This document shows positions 1 to 6,845 of a stretch of DNA of 9,762 nt, in pieces; position 1 is the first letter of the stretch; each line of letters opens with the position of its first letter. A model generated the notes under the pieces. That model was given only the letters and a program-made list of their open reading frames with translations, had not been told where the DNA came from and did no database searches. Position numbers and translations under genes: made by a program. Source of the DNA: Verrucomicrobiota bacterium (lineage in GTDB: Bacteria; Verrucomicrobiota; Verrucomicrobiia; Limisphaerales; AV2); contig QHPA01000208.1 of NCBI GenBank assembly GCA_003218935.1, positions 1 to 9,762 on the forward strand, in the 5' to 3' direction.

Positions 1-383
1 CATGCCGCCTCGCGCCACGACCACGGTCGCGGATCGTTTTTCATCGGCTTGCGGCGCGCCCGCCAGAGCAGCAAGGCCAGCACGGAATATTCGGTTATAT
101 GGCTGCCTTTGCGAATGACGGCTTGCACGGCACGGATGGTTTCGTCCGAGACGTTCGGGTTGAACCAACGCAACAGCGGGCCAATGATGCGGGAGGTGCG
201 TTGCGATGAGAGCACGTCGGTTGAGCCTCCGAAAATCAGCCCCATCCAAAGCACGACCGGCAGCCAGAATATGCAGAACGAACCCTTTCCAGACACGGCG
301 GGATGAAACAAGGGCAGCTCGCCTGAGTCGAGTTCAAAGTCCGGTCTTATCGGCCGGAGGGCGCATCTGGACACCACCACCAT
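1..383 (-). CDS. VanZ-like family membrane protein, 5' part only (runs off left edge)
   Basis: This frame is open from an ATG at 383 to the left edge, giving about 127 residues of an incomplete protein. From about residue 37 it reads FWLPVVLWMGLIFGGSTD, then SQRTSRIIGPLLRWF, then a run ending RKGSHITEYSVLALLLWRA. A first membrane helix ending in a small/Ser/Thr pair, followed by a Lys-x-x-His-x-x-Glu-Tyr-x-x-Leu helix, is the pattern of VanZ-like proteins (small integral membrane proteins named after a teicoplanin-resistance accessory; most have no known activity). The ATG at 383 was chosen because GAGGA lies 9 nt upstream of it; GTG at 296 or TTG at 311 would sit closer to the first helix and are possible. 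The gene is transcribed divergently from the lipoprotein gene at 641. The family call is from motif memory; the C-terminal helices are not visible. Involvement in antibiotic resistance should not be assumed. Confidence 0.75.
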   Translation of the reverse strand, partial: MVVVSRCALRPIRPDFELDSGELPLFHPAVSGKGSFCIFWLPVVLWMGLIFGGSTDVLSSQRTSRIIGPLLRWFNPNVSDETIRAVQAVIRKGSHITEYSVLALLLWRARRKPMKNDPRPWSWREAA

Positions 384-640
384 CGTGGGAGGTCCTCGGC
401 TCCCTCTCCCTGCGAGGTACGAGCGGGGAGAGGGCTGGGGAGAGGGGCACCTTTCATCGGATTGGCGCGGCTAATTGGAATCCCCTCTCCCTTCCCCTCT
501 CCCCACTCCTCCGTCGTGGGGCGAGGGAATCGACCAGCGGCATGGTAGTAGTGCCAAGCTGCGCCCTCGGCCGGAAAGCCGCTCTTTTGATTTTATTCGA
601 TTTGCTAAATCATTGGTTCTTTGGCAATCAGGGGCTGCCT
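384..640. other. Divergent intergenic region
   Basis: This stretch separates two divergently transcribed genes, so both promoters should lie here. About half of it (401-528) is an imperfect inverted repeat, described separately. The remaining 529-640 becomes AT-richer from about 583 to 625, which suits a promoter for the gene at 641, but no convincing -35/-10 pair with proper spacing was found. The frame of the downstream gene stays open back to 206, but that extension crosses the repeat and the opposite-strand VanZ-like gene and is not considered coding. Confidence 0.6.
401..528. repeat. Large imperfect inverted repeat (purine/pyrimidine-rich, REP/MITE-like)
   Basis: Two 47-nt arms, 401-447 and 482-528, are inverted copies of one another matching at 37 of 47 positions by hand count, around a 34-nt centre (448-481). 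The inner 23 nt of each arm (425-447 and 482-504) match at 20 of 23 and are GGGGAGAGGG-type on the left and CCCCTCTCCC-type on the right. Each arm can also fold alone: CCCTCTCCC at 402-410 pairs with GGGAGAGGG at 426-434, and 495-506 pairs with 516-527 with one mismatch over a 9-nt loop. This architecture is typical of dispersed palindromic intergenic repeats. No open reading frame of its own and no clear flanking target duplication were found. Repeat copy number cannot be seen from one window. Confidence 0.7.
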
Positions 641-2257
641 ATGAGACATTGCGCAGCGATCTTAATGGTGGCCGCTCTGGCCTGCGGCGTCGGTTGCCGC
701 AAGAAAGAGGCCGGAGAGAGAGCCGGTCAACAGGCCGAAACCGACGTGCTTGTCCGTTGCCATTTCGTCGGGACGGCGTCTTTGTCTAACAACACCAACG
801 CCACCAAGCTTAAGGAACTTTGGAGCTTACCGGAAACACAGCGCCTGGCGGAACAGACTTTGCGGAAGCTGGCCCATGCGCCCCGGACCCTCTACGGCGA
901 ACAGGTCACGACTTCTCAAGACGACCGTGGCGCGGCCCTGCTGCGCCCGCTGTTGGATGATCTGCTCCGACAGGAATTCTTCCTGCAAGCGCGCGGAACG
1001 GCGGACAAAACGGCGGAGTGGACATTGCTGGCGCAATTGCCCGACGACCGCATCAAGGTATGGCGGGCGAATTTGAAGGAGTTGATGCAACTCTGGGGGC
1101 TGGGCGCCCCCGTGACAAACACAGTCGAAGCATTCGCCGGCTGGGAGGTCAAACGGACCGGCGCGCCCGCCCTGGTGCGCTGGGTGGAGGCCGGACAGTG
1201 GCTGGTGTTGTGCATCGGCCAAAACGACCTGGCCGCCTCTGGCGAAGCCGCGCGCCGGATCAGAACCGGCGGTCGCCCGATTACTGTCGCTTCAAATTAT
1301 TTGCTCCGGTGCGAGTTGAACCTGCCGCGCCTGAGAGAGGCGCTTGACCTGTCGCCGGCCATCCCATGGCCGCGCGCGGAATTGACGGTCGTCGGCCAGG
1401 GCGAAAATTTGCGGTCGAACATGCGGATGGTTTTTCCGGCGGCCGTGACCGGTCCGTTGGAGCCGTGGCTGGTGCCCACCAACATCATCAATGATCCATT
1501 GACCAGCTTCACCGCGGCGCGCGGCGTCTCGCCGTTACTCAAAGATTGCGCGACGTTGCAACAGTTGGAACTGACCCCGGCGCCGAACGAACTTTTCTTT
1601 TGGGCGCAGGCGCAGGTTGCCTTTCAAAGCTTCGCAGCCTTTCCTTTGAAAGACGCGTTGACCAAACTGGAGCGCGCGGGCAGCCGGGCGCCGTCGCTGT
1701 TCGGCACGAACTGGCAAAGCCGCGGCCTGACGCAAATCGGCTGGCAAACCAACCTGAACGAGGTCTTGTGGAAGGGGCTGCCTTACATCACGCCCTATTT
1801 GCAGCCGACGAATTTTCAGGGGACCGAGTTTGTGATGGGCGGACTGTTTCCGCCGGTGCCGCGGAACTATCCGCCGCCCGCCAAGTTGCTCCTGGAACTC
1901 GACGCCAATTCGAACCTGATTTATTACGATTGGGAAATCACCGAGGCACGACTGTCGAACTGGCACATTATGTCGCAACTGTTCGCGATCATAGGGGACA
2001 AACCGCAATTGACGACCAACACGGCTGCGCTGCCCTGGATCACGGTGGTGGGGCCGAAACTGGGCAACACGGTGACAGAAGTCACGACAAATTCGCCGAA
2101 AGAATGGTCGCTCGTGCGCAAGTCACACGTCGGTTTCACGGGCGCGGAGCTGGTCGCGCTGGCCTGCTGGCTCGAAAGCACAAATTTTCCCAGGTTCAGT
2201 TTTGAGCTTCCGCCGGATCGTCCGTTGGTGCCTGTCAAGCCGCCCGCCAGGCCGTAG
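641..2257 (+). CDS. Putative lipoprotein/exported protein of unknown function (538 aa)
   Basis: I do not recognise a named family. The start is placed at ATG 641 because AGGGG lies 7 nt upstream and the protein then begins with an export signal: Arg2-His3, a hydrophobic stretch at residues 5-17 ([13 protein letters not shown]) and a cysteine at 19 followed by basic RKK. G-V-G-C is a degenerate lipobox (the -3 residue is not Leu/Val/Ile), so lipidation is plausible, not certain. The mature part has no further membrane segment; it is Leu-, Trp- and Asn/Thr-rich, with several N-T-N/T-N-T-type turns (NNTNATKL near 48, TNTVEAF near 160, TTNTAAL near 458) and a Pro-rich C-terminus ([15 protein letters not shown]). 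It is followed by pdxJ after only 8 nt, so the two are probably co-transcribed, but nothing links it to vitamin B6. It would be a substrate of the Lgt encoded at the right end if it is a true lipoprotein. Confidence 0.8.
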   Translation: MRHCAAILMVAALACGVGCRKKEAGERAGQQAETDVLVRCHFVGTASLSNNTNATKLKELWSLPETQRLAEQTLRKLAHAPRTLYGEQVTTSQDDRGAALLRPLLDDLLRQEFFLQARGTADKTAEWTLLAQLPDDRIKVWRANLKELMQLWGLGAPVTNTVEAFAGWEVKRTGAPALVRWVEAGQWLVLCIGQNDLAASGEAARRIRTGGRPITVASNYLLRCELNLPRLREALDLSPAIPWPRAELTVVGQGENLRSNMRMVFPAAVTGPLEPWLVPTNIINDPLTSFTAARGVSPLLKDCATLQQLELTPAPNELFFWAQAQVAFQSFAAFPLKDALTKLERAGSRAPSLFGTNWQSRGLTQIGWQTNLNEVLWKGLPYITPYLQPTNFQGTEFVMGGLFPPVPRNYPPPAKLLLELDANSNLIYYDWEITEARLSNWHIMSQLFAIIGDKPQLTTNTAALPWITVVGPKLGNTVTEVTTNSPKEWSLVRKSHVGFTGAELVALACWLESTNFPRFSFELPPDRPLVPVKPPARP

Positions 2258-2265
2258 ATTGGTCC

Positions 2266-3102
2266 ATGCTCAAACTGGGCGTTAACATCGACCATGTCGC
2301 CACGCTGCGGGAAGCGCGCTATCGTGGGCGCGGTCATGGCGAGCCGGACCCGGTCGAGGCCGCTTTAATTTGCGAATCGGCCGGCGCGCACGGCATCACC
2401 GCGCACCTGCGCGAAGACCGCCGCCACATCCAGGACCGCGACATTTGGAAGTTGCGCAAAGTCATCAAAACGCGGCTCAACCTCGAAATGGCAAATACTC
2501 CGGAAATCCTCGGCATCGCGCTGAAGCTCAAGCCGGACATCGTCTGTGTCGTTCCGGAACGGCGTCAGGAAATCACGACCGAAGGCGGGTTGGACGTGGT
2601 CGGACAACAAGCCGCGCTGGCGGACGCGCGCAAAAGGCTGAACGACGCCGGCATCGAAGTCAGCCTGTTCATCGCGCCCGACCCCTCTCAGATCGAAGCT
2701 GCGGGCCGCGTCGGCAGCCAGTTCATCGAATTGCATACCGGCTCGTTTGCGGAGGAATTTTCCAATCGTGGGGGAGAAGCTGCTCACGAGCCGCAACGAA
2801 GCCCAAACGAACCTGCTCGCGAGGACCTGTCCTCCGGAGCACAACTGCGGAGGGTGGACGTTCCCTCCACCGGATCGCGTGAATTGCTGCGATTGATTTC
2901 CGGCGCGAAGCAGGCGCACGCGCTTGGCCTGCGCGTGAACGCCGGACACGGATTGAATTACGCAAACCTGCCCGCGCTCCGCCGCGTCCCTCATCTGGTG
3001 GAGCTGAACATCGGCCACAGCATCCTCAGCCGAGCGGTGACGGTCGGCCTCGAAACCGCAGTCAAAGAAATGCTGCGCTTGATGGAAGATTATCGGGGGT
3101 GA
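2266..3102 (+). CDS. pdxJ: Pyridoxine 5'-phosphate synthase PdxJ, with an internal ~33-residue insert
   Basis: PdxJ condenses 1-deoxy-D-xylulose 5-phosphate with 3-amino-2-oxopropyl phosphate to give pyridoxine 5'-phosphate, the last step of the DXP-dependent vitamin B6 pathway; it is a cytoplasmic TIM barrel. Family motifs are intact and in order: [11 protein letters not shown] (5-15), HLREDRRH (47-54), LNLEMA (71-76), [16 protein letters not shown] (96-111), SLFI (133-136), IELHTG (154-159), VNAGHGLNY (224-232) and ELNIGHSI (246-253). At 278 residues it is longer than the usual 235-245. The excess lies between HTG (157-159) and ALGL (219-222), where 66 residues run from HTG to LGL against about 33 in the E. 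coli enzyme as I recall it. The insert (roughly 166-200) is Arg/Pro/Ser/Glu-rich and its DNA is full of hairpins (separate entry). The frame is intact, so the protein is probably functional. It follows the lipoprotein gene by 8 nt, without a visible ribosome binding site. Confidence 0.95.
   Translation: MLKLGVNIDHVATLREARYRGRGHGEPDPVEAALICESAGAHGITAHLREDRRHIQDRDIWKLRKVIKTRLNLEMANTPEILGIALKLKPDIVCVVPERRQEITTEGGLDVVGQQAALADARKRLNDAGIEVSLFIAPDPSQIEAAGRVGSQFIELHTGSFAEEFSNRGGEAAHEPQRSPNEPAREDLSSGAQLRRVDVPSTGSRELLRLISGAKQAHALGLRVNAGHGLNYANLPALRRVPHLVELNIGHSILSRAVTVGLETAVKEMLRLMEDYRG
2765..2873. repeat. Palindrome-rich in-frame insert inside pdxJ
   Basis: This part of pdxJ encodes the residues that exceed the normal family length. 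It contains a run of small inverted repeats: GAGGAC-CT-GTCCTC (2821-2834), CCTCCG (2831-2836) pairing with CGGAGG (2848-2853), GGAGGG (2849-2854) pairing with CCCTCC (2863-2868), and the competing GGTGGA (2853-2858) with TCCACC (2866-2871). Nothing else in the pdxJ reading frame is comparably self-complementary. The boundaries are approximate, set by where family similarity stops and resumes. A mobile palindromic element captured in frame, like the Rickettsia palindromic elements, is the favoured explanation; a lineage-specific surface loop is the alternative. Confidence 0.55.
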
Positions 3103-3267
3103 AGATTATTTTTTGTCACGAACATCGCGTGAAATCGGCGGGTCAAATTCAATCACGACATCTGGCGAGCCCGTTCATTTCCGGTGTGTGAATCGTATCT
3201 CGCGTCGCGATTTCGGGCGTGGGTTTCCGAGTTCTTCACACGGCAGAAGAGAGACCAAGACTGAAAA

Positions 3268-3657
3268 ATGATTCTGGGCGTCGGCATTGATATCATCGAA
3301 GTGGCGCGCATCCGCGCTTCCCACGAGAAGTTCGGCGAAAGGTTTTTAAACCGGATACTGCGCGCGGCGGAAATCGCGTACTCCCTCTCGCATCGCGATC
3401 CGGCGCCGTTTTTGGCCGCCCGATTTGCGGCGAAGGAAGCGATTTCCAAGGCTTTTGGCACCGGCATCGGCAAGCACCTGGGCTGGCAGGACATGGAAGT
3501 GGGCCGCAAGGAATCAGGCGAGCCGTTCGTCATCCTTCACGACCGGGGGCAAAAACTTTTCGAGCAGCGCGGCGGCGCAAAGTTTTACCTTAGCTTGAGT
3601 CATACGGACAATTACGCGTCGGCGGTGGCGATTTGGGAAGGCGAACCGAATGCGTGA
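3268..3657 (+). CDS. acpS: Holo-[acyl-carrier-protein] synthase AcpS
   Basis: AcpS transfers 4'-phosphopantetheine from CoA to the conserved serine of acyl carrier protein, activating it for fatty acid synthesis. The 129-residue length fits the family (about 120-130, trimeric, cytoplasmic). The metal-binding residues are present: Asp8 in GVGIDII (4-10) and Glu57 in RFAAKEAISKAFGTGI (52-67). The C-terminal LSLSHTDNYASAVAI (108-122) is the family's third signature, with the Ser-His at 111-112. The start at 3268 gives the canonical short lead M-I-L-G-V-G-I-D. No good Shine-Dalgarno sequence precedes it; AGAAGAGAG at about 3245-3253 is too far. It lies 165 nt after pdxJ on the same strand, and pdxJ-acpS neighbourhoods are common in bacteria, so read-through transcription is possible. 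Its 3' end faces glnD. Confidence 0.95.
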   Translation: MILGVGIDIIEVARIRASHEKFGERFLNRILRAAEIAYSLSHRDPAPFLAARFAAKEAISKAFGTGIGKHLGWQDMEVGRKESGEPFVILHDRGQKLFEQRGGAKFYLSLSHTDNYASAVAIWEGEPNA

Positions 3658-3703
3658 GAGCGATGAACCGTCCGGCGTGATGCGGGTTTCGTGAAGCGTG
3701 AAT

Positions 3704-3717
3704 GGCTGGCGCCAGCC
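3704..3717. terminator. Palindrome between convergent acpS and glnD, possible weak bidirectional terminator
   Basis: GGCTGGCGCCAGCC is a perfect 14-nt palindrome placed in the 81-nt gap between the converging 3' ends. It can form a 5-bp GC stem with a GCGC loop, and a neighbouring AGCC-GAA-GGCT (3714-3724) can form an alternative hairpin. No T-run follows on either strand, so factor-independent termination is doubtful; the position is the main argument. Confidence 0.3.
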
Positions 3718-3738
3718 GAAGGCTCTCGCACCTCCGCT

Positions 3739-6525
3739 TCAATTCCCCTCCAGCGGGGCCATGGCTGTTCGCAGCCTCCGTTCAATTTCCCTCTGGCGGT
3801 CGGTGTCGAGGATCTTTGCGCCGTTGCTTTCGCTGATGTAGAAGCTGTCGATGGCCGCGCCTTTTTCGGTGCTGATTTTGGCCACATAAATGTCCAGGTC
3901 GAGTTCGGCCAGCGCCTGCGAAATCGTGTAGAGCAGACCAAGGTCGTCTTCGGTCTCCAGATCGATGACCGTGCGCGTGTCGGAAGTTTCGTTGTCAAAG
4001 CGGATGAGGGTAGGAATGCGCTCGCCTTCGAGCGATTGGTAAAGCGGCCTGGCCACCTTTCGCCGGCCGATGAGCGCGTGCAGGTCAATGTCACCCGTCA
4101 GCGCCTGGCTCAAATATTTTTCGAACCGCTCATGCTCCTCCTTGTTCGCGAGCAGACCGTTCCTTGCGTCGGTGACGAAAAGCGTGTCCAGAATGATGCC
4201 ATCGTTGCGGGTGAAAATCTGCGCGCTGAGAATGTTCAACCCGGCAGCGGTGAGCGAGCCGGCGATTTTGCTGAACAGGCCGTGCCGGTCCCAGGTGCAG
4301 ACCTTGACGGCCGTGTACCCGCGGTCCGGTTCGTTGTGCCAGTCAACGGCCGGCTCCAGCGCCTTGTCCTCGTCCACGAGCTGGTGGCGCATGAACCGAT
4401 GCACCAGGGTGAGGTCGGCCAGAATGTCTTTCGCGGAGTGAATCTGATAATAACGCGGCGGCAAGGTCGCGAAGTGCGCCTGAAGTTCTTCTTCACTGCA
4501 GGTGTCCGCCATCAACTGGCGGACTTCATCGGCGAGCAATGCGCGCTGTTTTTCCTCGGCGCGGATGAACGCCGTGCCGCCCGTAAGTTGCTCCATCGTT
4601 TTGTGGAAAAGCAACAGCAACAGCGAATCCTTGAAACCGTTCCACAACTTGTCGCTCGTGCCGAGCGTGTCGGCAAACGTGTGGAGCGTGAGCAGCTTCA
4701 AATGCTCGGGGTTTTGAATTTGCGCGGCGAAGTTGCGAATAACCGCTGGGTCGTCCAGGTCGCGACGCTGTGAGATTTGCGTCATCGTCAGGTGATGCTC
4801 GATCACCAGCCGCAGCGTGTGAGTGGTGGCGGCGTCGAGACCGAGGCGTTTGGCGACGTTGACCGCAAGTTGGCCGCCGATTTCAGAATGCTTGCCCAGG
4901 CGCCTGGCTTTGCCGGCGTCGTGCAGCAGCAGCGCGAGGTAAAGCACAAAGGGCCGCTCCACGCTGCGAAAAATTTCCGAGTAATTGCTGTGCGGCGCCT
5001 TCTCTGCTTCCCAGACCCGGTCGAGCTGTTCGAGGCAGACCAGCGTGTGCTCATCGGCGGTGTATTGGTGATAGAACTCGTGCTGCAACAGGCAGGTCAA
5101 CCGGCCGAATTCAGGCAGATATTTGCCGAGCAACCCGACCTCGTGCATCGCGCGCAAAATCGGCGCCACGTTGCCGCGCTGGTTGAGGATTTCCAAAAAT
5201 GTTTCGCGCACGTGCTGGTCGCGCAGAAAGGCGCGGTCCACGAGCGAGAGCTGGTTGCGGATCATCTGCGCCAGGTGGGCCTGGAGCTTCTGTCCGCGCT
5301 GCTGGGCGTAAAGGAAAACCCGCATCAAGCGGCGCGGCTGGTCGCGAAAGACGCGACCGGATACAGGACAAATCTCTCCGTCGATGCACTTGAACCCATC
5401 CACGAGTTGCTGCTGAAAACGGTGCCGACCCTGGCGGAGTAATTCACCGAACGACGGCAGCCGCCGTTCGGGATGCGGCGAGAGTGCGAGCCGCTGTTCG
5501 AGCGTGCGGGTGATGAGGTAGATGTTCCGCATGTGGCTGTACAAGTCGCCCATGAACGCTTCAAGGCGCTTGACCGGCGAACGGTCGGAATAACCGAGGT
5601 TGTGTGCAATGGTCGGCTGAATGCTTTTGCTGAGCACGTCCGCCGGTCGGTTGACGTGGTAGTGCAGGTCGTTGCGCACCTGAAGCAAAAAATCGTAGGC
5701 GGATTCAAGTTGTTTTCCCTCGCTTTCGCTGATCAGCTCACGCTTTTGGAGTTCGGCCAGAGACCGCGTGCGGTATTTGAAAAAGGCCATCCAGATGAGA
5801 CTCTGAAAATCGCGCAGGCCGCCGCATCCGTTCTTGATGTTGGGCTCCTGCATCGTCGCGGAATTCCCAAACTTCGCGCGTCGCGCCTCTTGATCCCCCA
5901 GCCGCGCCGCAATGTATTCGTCCTCAAATCCACGCACGCACCGGGCCAGCACGACCGTTTCCATGTATTTGAACATCCTCTCGTCGCCGGTGATGAACCG
6001 GGCTTCAATGAGCGACGTCTTCGACTGCATGTCGCTGTTGGCGACCTTGACGCAATCGTCAACCGTCCGCACCGAATGGCCGACCTTCAAGCCGATGTCC
6101 CAGAGGGTGTAAAGCAAGCCGTCCGTGAGCGCCGACAGATACGGATGGGGCTTGCCGCGTGCTGCCGAAATCGTATCGCTGTTGTGCAGAAACATGATGT
6201 CAATGTCGCTCTGTGGGTTCAGCTCGCCGCGGCCGTAGCCGCCCATGGCCACCAACGCGAAATTGGGTGGCGGCGTTTTGCCTTCGACCCTGGTGCTGGC
6301 TTCGACCGCGTTGAGGATGTAGCGCAGCAGCACGTCCAGCACGGCGGCGCGGGCCTGGCAAATTTCGCGCCCGCCGGCACTGGCGCGATGCAGCATCTTG
6401 AGCCGGTGGGATTCGACCTTGAGGAAGCCTTTGTAGCGAGCCAGTTCCCGCGAGGGTTGCTGGCCCGTCGGCAGTGGCAGGCGCACGGAGGCGTCGGCCA
6501 CAATTTTCTCCAACAGCGTCGGCAT
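3739..6525 (-). CDS. glnD: [Protein-PII] uridylyltransferase / uridylyl-removing enzyme GlnD
   Basis: GlnD is the glutamine sensor of nitrogen control: it uridylylates the PII protein when glutamine is low and removes UMP when glutamine is high. The 928-residue protein matches the family length and has all domains in order. The nucleotidyltransferase motif GGYGRGELNPQSDID is at 95-109, with the metal-binding Asp107 and Asp109. The conserved NGCGGLRDFQ is at 232-241. The HD phosphohydrolase domain follows, with ADEH at 490-493, LLLHDAGK at 532-539 (His535-Asp536) and EHH at 576-578. Two ACT domains bind glutamine, at about 738-815 (AVKVCTWDRHGLFSKIAGSL) and about 852-928 (TVIDLETEDDLGLLYTISQAL). 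The start M-P-T-L-L-E-K at 6525 is the only sensible ATG at the family's N-terminus. No glnB, amtB or glnA lies in the window, so its PII partner is elsewhere. The MITE-like element ends about 50 bp upstream of the start and may sit in or near the promoter. Confidence 0.96.
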   Translation of the reverse strand: MPTLLEKIVADASVRLPLPTGQQPSRELARYKGFLKVESHRLKMLHRASAGGREICQARAAVLDVLLRYILNAVEASTRVEGKTPPPNFALVAMGGYGRGELNPQSDIDIMFLHNSDTISAARGKPHPYLSALTDGLLYTLWDIGLKVGHSVRTVDDCVKVANSDMQSKTSLIEARFITGDERMFKYMETVVLARCVRGFEDEYIAARLGDQEARRAKFGNSATMQEPNIKNGCGGLRDFQSLIWMAFFKYRTRSLAELQKRELISESEGKQLESAYDFLLQVRNDLHYHVNRPADVLSKSIQPTIAHNLGYSDRSPVKRLEAFMGDLYSHMRNIYLITRTLEQRLALSPHPERRLPSFGELLRQGRHRFQQQLVDGFKCIDGEICPVSGRVFRDQPRRLMRVFLYAQQRGQKLQAHLAQMIRNQLSLVDRAFLRDQHVRETFLEILNQRGNVAPILRAMHEVGLLGKYLPEFGRLTCLLQHEFYHQYTADEHTLVCLEQLDRVWEAEKAPHSNYSEIFRSVERPFVLYLALLLHDAGKARRLGKHSEIGGQLAVNVAKRLGLDAATTHTLRLVIEHHLTMTQISQRRDLDDPAVIRNFAAQIQNPEHLKLLTLHTFADTLGTSDKLWNGFKDSLLLLLFHKTMEQLTGGTAFIRAEEKQRALLADEVRQLMADTCSEEELQAHFATLPPRYYQIHSAKDILADLTLVHRFMRHQLVDEDKALEPAVDWHNEPDRGYTAVKVCTWDRHGLFSKIAGSLTAAGLNILSAQIFTRNDGIILDTLFVTDARNGLLANKEEHERFEKYLSQALTGDIDLHALIGRRKVARPLYQSLEGERIPTLIRFDNETSDTRTVIDLETEDDLGLLYTISQALAELDLDIYVAKISTEKGAAIDSFYISESNGAKILDTDRQREIERRLRTAMAPLEGN

Positions 6526-6567
6526 CGGCGCAACTTAGGAACAACCGGCGGCGAACGCAAGCGCGCG

Positions 6568-6683
6568 GCCTGCCAGGTAGTGTCTTGATTTCAGAATCTG
6601 AATTGTAGTGGCGCTCTATGAGCGCCATTTTCGGCGGTCACAGACCGCCGCTACAACCAGATTAAGACACTGCCGCCTGCCAG
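6568..6683. mobile_element. MITE/REPIN-like element with terminal inverted repeats and flanking 9-nt target duplication
   Basis: GCCTGCCAG occurs exactly at 6568-6576 and again at 6675-6683, flanking a 98-99 bp unit, as expected of a target site duplication. The unit has terminal inverted repeats GGTAGTGTCTTGAT (6576-6589) and, read from the other strand, GGCAGTGTCTTAAT (6674-6661), matching at 12 of 14. The similarity continues inward (AATCTGAATTG on the left, AATCTGGTTG inverted on the right) so the whole unit is an imperfect palindrome. Its core is two 8-bp hairpins joined by TTTT (separate entry). It has no reading frame of its own, so it would be mobilised in trans by a transposase elsewhere. 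The G at 6576 is shared by repeat and duplication, so the duplication is 8 or 9 bp. I cannot assign an insertion sequence family from the ends alone. Confidence 0.75.
6605..6654. repeat. Paired inverted hairpins forming the core of the MITE-like element
   Basis: The left hairpin is TGGCGCTC-TAT-GAGCGCCA (6609-6627) and the right one CGGCGGTC-ACA-GACCGCCG (6632-6650), each an 8-bp perfect stem with a 3-nt loop, joined by TTTT (6628-6631). Each is preceded outwardly by GTAG, directly at 6605-6608 and inverted at 6651-6654. Read outside-in on opposite strands, the two 23-nt halves match at 18 positions, and their stem differences are paired (T-A against C-G, C-G against G-C). The first hairpin plus TTTT could also act as a weak terminator on the plus strand. 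Confidence 0.75.
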
Positions 6684-6747
6684 AGGCGCGATTCAGACTG
6701 CCGGTCAGCAGCGGGACAGTTTTATCCGAGTAATGCCCGACCATCCA

Positions 6748-6788
6748 CCGTGCACGCGGACATGGCCGTCCGCGCTCCCTGTGCACGG
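6748..6788. repeat. Stem-loop upstream of the sigma factor gene
   Basis: CCGTGCAC (6748-6755) pairs with GTGCACGG (6781-6788), and directly inside it GCGGAC (6756-6761) pairs with GTCCGC (6768-6773), leaving a 6-nt loop and a 7-nt one-sided bulge (6774-6780). This 14-bp interrupted stem would be stable in RNA. It lies 57 nt before the chosen sigma factor start and buries two alternative start codons (GTG 6750, ATG 6762). It could be a leader structure, a regulator binding site, or a remnant of another palindromic repeat. Confidence 0.5.
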
Positions 6789-6845
6789 CTTCTTGACCGG
6801 CGGTTTCAATCCCGCCTTTCGGCAACACGCGCATTTAAACCACTC

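Larger units (their letters stand above)
6526..6845. other. Divergent intergenic region between glnD and the sigma factor operon
   Basis: About 320 nt without a supported gene. From left to right it holds the glnD promoter/leader region (6526-6567), a 98-99 bp MITE-like element between 9-nt direct repeats (6568-6683), an 8-nt inverted repeat GCCGGTCA/TGACCGGC (6700-6707 and 6794-6801), and a strong hairpin at 6748-6788. Two upstream in-frame starts for the sigma factor (GTG 6750, ATG 6762) fall inside that hairpin. No clear -35/-10 promoter was recognised on either strand. Confidence 0.6.

Noticed and set aside
49..306. 85-residue plus-strand frame at the left edge
   Set aside because: It is the antisense shadow of the VanZ-like coding region, which has the recognisable protein pattern.
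583..615. Possible sigma-70 promoter (TTGATT and TAAATC) before the lipoprotein gene
   Set aside because: The spacing between the two boxes is about 13 nt, too short, and the boxes are poor matches; only local AT-richness remains as evidence.
206..640. N-terminal extension of the lipoprotein reading frame back to 206
   Set aside because: It crosses the palindromic repeat and the opposite-strand VanZ-like gene, has repeat-derived composition, and the ATG at 641 has a ribosome site and a proper export signal.
2755..2885. GAATT direct repeat as a target duplication around the pdxJ insert
   Set aside because: Five bases is too short, and removing 126 nt would leave PdxJ about 9 residues shorter than the family norm in that region.
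3186..3241. Inverted repeat GTGTGAA / TTCACAC upstream of acpS
   Set aside because: Seven bases separated by over 40 nt is expected by chance in a 165-nt region, and no function is suggested by its position.
6530..6560. Possible glnD promoter on the minus strand (TTGCGT, 17 nt, TAAGTT)
   Set aside because: Spacing is right but each box matches only 3 of 6 consensus bases and the leader would be under 15 nt; too weak to list.
3691..6588. Long plus-strand frames opposite glnD (3691-4773, 4777-5442, 5473-6588)
   Set aside because: All three lie in one frame antisense to glnD, whose codon bias in GC-rich DNA keeps that frame nearly free of stops; the translations resemble no family and the minus strand has a complete GlnD.
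6700..6801. 8-nt inverted repeat GCCGGTCA / TGACCGGC with a nearby GCGGGA / TCCCGC
   Set aside because: The two pairs are not nested, so they do not form one structure; kept only as a remark in the intergenic entry.
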